The notes under the pieces were generated by a model, which had not been told where the DNA came from, did not search any database, and was given only the letters and a program-made list of their open reading frames with translations. This document shows positions 59,667 to 64,000 of a stretch of 64,000 bases of DNA, one piece after another; the stretch's first letter is position 1, and every line of letters begins with the position of its first letter. The translations under genes and the position numbers were made by a program. Source of the stretch: Paragonimus westermani (lineage: Eukaryota > Platyhelminthes > Trematoda > Plagiorchiida > Troglotrematidae); contig QNGE01000292.1 in NCBI GenBank assembly GCA_008508345.1, positions 248,001 through 312,000 of the forward strand, in the 5' to 3' direction.

Positions 59667-60329
59667 TGTTGAAGTAGCTGGCTGCGTGAGTGTTTGGTGA
59701 CTGTTGTATGTTAATAGAACGTTGATGACCACTTCCCCTGCCCTATTCACCCCCTTCTTATTGGTTCGTATTTTTACGTTGGAATCCTTTATATTGATTA
59801 CGAGCCATTCTTGCAGTCTGACGCTACCACTCAAGTTAAGCGCGTGACAGACCATTTCTCCCGTGAATACTGATCTTGATGTATTGTTGAATCTTGATAC
59901 CGTTTGCTTGTAAAAGCTTGTTCCCGTGTAGATTTTCCTCCTTACTTTCCCTCGCCGGAACTTTGTTCATGTATAACCCGATTGCACTTTTGCTTGACCG
60001 CTTCGCCATTACTTGAATGTTGCAGTTGATCATATTTGCGCGAACCGATAATCTCGAAACTTGTGTATTTGGTGGATTCAATATCGAGGTTTGTTGTTTA
60101 CTTCCGCTACTTGGGTTATAATATTGTTTTTGAACATTAGTACCTTAGTAATAATAAATTCGCCAATACGACTGTCTTCCTTTTTGGATCCAAGTCGGTT
60201 GCTCGACGGACTGTGAGTTTATAGACGTTCGTGTTTACAGACACGACTATTATGGATCCAGAGTATTGACAGACGTTGCGAGAAGACTAAGCGTTGCTCA
60301 AACAACCACTAGACATCAGGGATCAACAC
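59667..60329. repeat. Solo LTR family B, uninterrupted copy
   Basis: Starts TGTTGAAGTAGCTGG and ends GGGATCAACA, with the inverted termini TGTTGA and TCAACA typical of LTRs. GAGTG before and CAGTG after form an almost perfect target duplication. It is homologous over its length to the split copy 37,111-40,730. An AATAAA near 60,151 suggests plus orientation. It serves as the empty-site reference for the LTR-GLUT insertion: CAGTCTGACGCTACC at about 59,815 is continuous here. Confidence 0.82.
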
Positions 60330-60734
60330 AGTGTGTGGTATGAATTCGTATCCTGTTTTTTGTCTTCTGACGACTCTATTCAAACAAAACGTAGGATTAG
60401 CCATTTGCACACGTAACCATAGAACAATTCACGGCGTAGAAAGTAATTGTGCACACAAATGAACACCTGGCGGCATGACTTTTGATACACGCGGGATATA
60501 CCGGCAGTGAAAACGAAGTTAGTACAACCCAATCACAACCAAGTAACCAAGTCCGCATTTCAGTGGTGACCGCAGGTAATTAAAGAAACCGATAACCATT
60601 TAAACAAATTGTACATCAAGAAGTAGGTTACGATTTTAAGGGGAAGTGTGGCGTACTGTCCGAAAATTTTGGTTTAAACCTAAATATGCTAACCGCACTG
60701 AGTCTGATGGTCTTAGTACGCCGTATCTACCCGC
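60330..60734. other. No gene seen
   Basis: Non-coding sequence between the solo LTR and a gag relic. Confidence 0.35.
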
Positions 60735-60910
60735 AAGGTAATTCATGCTGGCTGGGTATCGTCCATCTCGTCACCGAGTCACCTCGCGCAAATGTGGCTC
60801 CTAACTAAGCAAACTACGATTCGGGATAAGTCTCTCAGAAGGGTGCAAATCGTGCGGCTAATGCATTGATCGGGGCGCCTGAAAAATCGTGATGTGGGGT
60901 CTAACTGATA
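60735..60910 (-). pseudogene. Gag relic, family A-like, third copy
   Basis: DNA similarity to the start of the gag at 55.9 kb is clear on the plus strand: AAGGGTGCAAATCGTGCGGC against AAGGGTGCAAACGGTACGGC, and ATCGTCCATCTCGTCA against ATCGTCCACCTCGTCA, with an internal deletion. Frameshifts break the protein. No LTR adjoins it. Confidence 0.65.
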
Positions 60911-61676
60911 GTAGCAAACACTGCTGACTCCGAGGAGCCAGCCGACAGTCGGCGAGTCGGTTCAAAATAGAAACCGATGGTTACCATGGTCATTCCGGTT
61001 GTTAAATGCACTTCAAAAATTTTCCCAAACATTATCATGTTAAAAGCACTTCATTTGCTTGCGTTCTCGCATACTGCTATTCTGTGCACGTTCGTTTTAA
61101 TCGGTGACTCCTGCGAACGCGCCTTTGCGGTTCCATTTATTTCGTGGGTGGTGGGTGTGGTTGTGATGTGTCGTTTGCCGTCCGTCGTCACTCTCAGTTA
61201 TGTTGGAAGCTTCGTAGGCGTGTTAGTTGTGTTTTATGTTTTAGCTTCATTATAGCAGGCTCATTAACTTTTGTCTACCTACAAATATTACACGTGAACC
61301 GTGCGGATTAGCTTCATAAGCGGTCACGATAGAAACGCTTGAATTGACGTGATGTTGTAACAGATGTACTGCTAACGGACGCATCAGGCGTGAAGGAGAT
61401 AAGTTACGCGTGCTGGGCAAAGAGCACGCATCATTTTGGGTAAAAGAGGACAGCAAACAACCGACATCAGTGCAGCCTGCAGGCTTGACATCGCCTAAAT
61501 TTTGCATGCTGTAATACAGAAATATATCACAAACATACTCCAAGTGGTTCAGCCGTCGCACCTGCTGCTTTCAGCACATATGTTACTGAGTTAAGAACTC
61601 TCGAAATTTTACCCCTAGTTGTAACTTTGTCCTTTCCATAGTTATTTCTAGTACAGTCAGTCAGTCACCTGCAATA
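60911..61676. other. Unassigned stretch with a hydrophobic frame
   Basis: The plus frame 60,977-61,255 (92 codons) is strongly hydrophobic with two possible membrane segments (near VPFISWVVGVVVM and SYVGSFVGVLVVFYVLASL). The minus frame 61,250-61,561 (103 codons) is also open. Neither is recognised and neither has supporting signals. Confidence 0.25.
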
Positions 61677-63468
61677 TCCAGCATTTCAGATGCCATCCGA
61701 TTGTTCGCTATCTCCTTCGAGTCGGCTACATCTACTGACATGAAATTACTGTTGGCTTTACTGGGATCACTTGTTGCTGATTTGCCGCTTGATCCGCACG
61801 CACTCCACAGAACTCCTCCCAGGGTGCATAAAACAATGCTCACCAGTGGATGTTATGCACATATAGGGATGCCGACATGTCTGCGGATAATCACCACCGT
61901 CGAAGTTTCACCAGTAATGAATATATCAAAATGCCAGTCAATGTGGATAGAGTACTGTTGTTTGACCATCTTGGTATGGAGTTGTGGCCCACACTGTGTC
62001 GCATTTTGCATCCCTTCTTGAGCACTCCGTTCGTCATCCGCTCGTGTTGCGATCATGGGCTACCTGATTCCGTCAGTGAGTATCTGCAGCGGTTTGTGTC
62101 GGAAATGATGAAAATACGCTGTGCCGACGTGACGCTGGACGATCATCATTTAACCCTTCATGTGGATATTCCGCGTGCCATTTCCGAAGTCCCAGTTTGC
62201 AGCTGCTTCAAGCAAAAGAAGAGTCGAAGCGGCTAATACGGTTGCCATAAGTGTGCACAAAAAAGGAGTGATGTCCTCTTCGATTGATTCATCGTCTCGA
62301 GAAGGACTTCAACCGGAGCATCACACGGGGAGCGCCGTGTTACGGCAACCGTTAATCGACACGGTTATCGATTTCCCGCTTGGCCCGATGCATCTTGTTT
62401 TCCTGAGTGCCATGAAAACTCTAGTCCACATTTGGTGCATCTCAGAGAAACGTTCAGACTTGAGTCTGCTTAGCAGCATGCAGCGGGCTACTGAGACGAA
62501 GCTGGGGGCATCATTTCCCGAATTACCTATAGACTTCCCTCAAAACTGTGTATTTGTCAACTTCGAGCGTTTCAAACCAACGAGAGTCACGTGTTGTTAT
62601 TATATTTTGGCCCCGTGGTTATGCGTTCAATTCCCCCGTACCCCATGTGTGAGAGGTTCTCAAATGTGTTTCCCGCCGTTCACGTACTATCTTATCCCAC
62701 TTCCTAAGTGACCGTGCCCGATTTTTGCTTGTTAAGTTTTTTCACCAGTTTGCTTGTTTGTATATGGACGATCAATCGGTTTGTAATTTGGATTGCCTCA
62801 CCCATCTGTGCAACGATATGCAGCATTTTGGATCGCTGTGCCAGTGTTGATCATTTCACTTCGGAACCCTAATGCAAAACATCTCACGTTTGGTGAAGGC
62901 AACGAAGGACTCGGCTACCCAAGTGCACGATCGAGTATCTGACTACTCTATGTCCACCCAGGTACAGTGCACTGATGCGCCGAGGAATGACACCAACCTA
63001 TGTAACCCAATGAAATTAAAGTGTAATATGTTCATCGTACGCTCCACGTTCCTCATTTCTTGTGTCTCCAGACAATTGTGTTTTGATTATCAAAAACCAT
63101 ACTGCGTTCATGGAAAGCAAACAGACGTCATGTTCTGTGAGTCCTGCGTACGCGTGCGAGATTTCTGCTCCCATGCTTTCCACTCATCCGGCCTTTGTAT
63201 TCATCAGGCCTCAGACATATCCATCACCAATAAGATGAAGTCCTTTCACTCCATCATACGTAATGTGTCCTCATTCTTGATGATGACGAGTTCGTCATCA
63301 TACCCCTCTTGTACAATTTACGGTGAGGTGTTCGTTCTTCGTGATCACCAATCAATGATGACTTATGATATGCCACTAGAGTTAGAAACTCGTACCGGAA
63401 CCAGTGCATGCCGTTACGTTGAAATTACAGACGTATCATACTGCTTAGGTTTTGAAGACGACTGAAGA
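61677..63468 (+). pseudogene. Transposase-domain protein of a cut-and-paste element, decayed
   Basis: Pieces of one animal transposase-domain protein (the type with a DxMHLV block; CACTA/Plavaka-like is my best guess) follow in order. Frame 61,701 has LGSLVADLPLDPHALHRTPP and MLTSGCYAHIG. After a shift near 61,890, SVSEYLQRFVSEM (about 62,070) and DIPRAISEV. In a third frame DFPLGPMHLV (62,370-62,399), HIWC and CYYILAPW. After a deletion, LTHLCNDMQHFGSL, a TGA stop (62,848), then FHFGTLMQNISRLVK in the same frame as the open 197 codons to 63,465. The block order supports one source gene. At least two shifts, one deletion and several stops make it inactive. No terminal inverted repeats were found. 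Confidence 0.6.
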
Positions 63469-64000
63469 TGCACTTTTTACCGATGCTTGGGTGTTGGAGG
63501 ACGCGATGGCTGCTTGGCCAACTGTAAAGCGATCGGAGGCAATTAATTTCGTATTTTAAAGAACGCTGGTGAATTATGTTATGCCGTTTCATTACCACGG
63601 ACGAAAACTAACAAGGATTACGAGAATATGAGCGAAAAGCAGAACGTGAGTCAGATTTCACTTCCGCGAGGGCCACCTGAGCTGCGTTGCCTGCGTACAA
63701 GAAGAGAAACAAGTGGGTGTCCTTTCCTGCTATAACTACTTTGAGACAAAAATGCATCGTGTAGTCCTCTGAGAGCAACGTTTCGCAAGACGCATCTTTT
63801 CCGAGGATACATATCAGCAAGTTGTTTGCATGCTCCCCTGTTAAACAACTAGATATAGTCAACGGGAAAGCCACATTTCTGTCTGGCTTCACGTTATCTT
63901 AGCAACATGTTACACGCGGATTTCGATCAACGCAGAAATGAGTTAGTATGACATTGTTTTGGATGCTAATCATTTTTTGCAGAAACATTCTGCCCATTCT
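63469..64000. other. Window edge, no gene supported
   Basis: Two overlapping minus frames (63,608-63,892 and 63,651-63,848) are open and follow an acceptor-like GTTGTTTAACAG, but only one could be real and neither is recognised. A pyrimidine-rich CATTTTTTGCAG at 63,971-63,982 looks like an acceptor whose exon would run out of the window. Confidence 0.25.

Noticed and set aside
1..64000. CRISPR array, bacterial operon, rRNA or viral genome
   Set aside because: No regularly spaced direct repeats, no ribosome-binding-site-led ORF clusters, no rRNA-like stretch. The envelope, polymerase and capsid sets of animal viruses are absent.

Overview
The window looks like nuclear DNA from a flatworm, most likely a digenean fluke. 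The evidence is a long gene-poor stretch, possible small exons with consensus splice sites, and a mixture of tRNA-derived SINEs, CR1-like and RTE-like non-LTR elements, a Penelope-like element and gypsy-type LTR elements. I see no bacterial-style genes, CRISPR array, rRNA or functional tRNA. The species cannot be named from sequence alone.

Layout. Positions 1-27,300 are almost free of recognisable genes. They hold three SINE relics (about 0.9, 16.4 and 16.7 kb), a 58-bp tandem duplication (14.9 kb) and one plausible dolichol-kinase-like exon (25.5 kb). From 27.3 kb onward the window is dense with mobile DNA: a decayed Penelope-like element with GIY-YIG domain (27.3-29.5 kb); the pol tail and 3' LTR of a gypsy-type element, called family A here (31.8-34.2 kb); a second inverted LTR relic (34.9 kb); a decayed PHD-finger reading frame (36.4-36.9 kb); a nested LTR structure (37.1-40.7 kb); a full-length RTE-like element with an intact 1192-codon ORF on the minus strand, facing an internally deleted sibling on the plus strand (41.0-47.3 kb); two candidate host exons on the minus strand (50.1 and 51.7 kb); a CR1-like relic (52-54.4 kb); a family A LTR plus gag (55.9-56.8 kb); two more gag relics (57.5 and 60.8 kb); a 99%-matched inverted repeat (58.7-59.65 kb); a solo LTR (59.7-60.3 kb); and a decayed transposase (61.7-63.5 kb).

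Most notable observation. At 37,265-40,231 on the minus strand lies a compact LTR retrotransposon that has 340-bp LTRs, a tRNA-type primer-binding site, a polypurine tract and a perfect 5-bp target duplication (ACACT). Almost all of gag-pol is gone. In its place is a full-length, intronless reading frame of 484 codons for an SLC2/GLUT-type sugar transporter, interrupted by three in-frame stop codons, followed by the last third of an integrase. This looks like capture of a host transporter mRNA by an LTR element, in the manner of retroviral transduction. The element sits inside a solo LTR (family B) that has its own perfect 5-bp target duplication (CTTAT). A second, uninterrupted copy of that solo LTR at 59,667-60,329 shows the empty site, so both insertions can be defined to the base.

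How the parts relate. Nothing here forms a working pathway. The only open, possibly functional protein is the RTE-like endonuclease/reverse transcriptase. Its machinery could have mobilised the internally deleted copy next to it. The LTR-GLUT element would have needed proteins supplied in trans by an autonomous relative.
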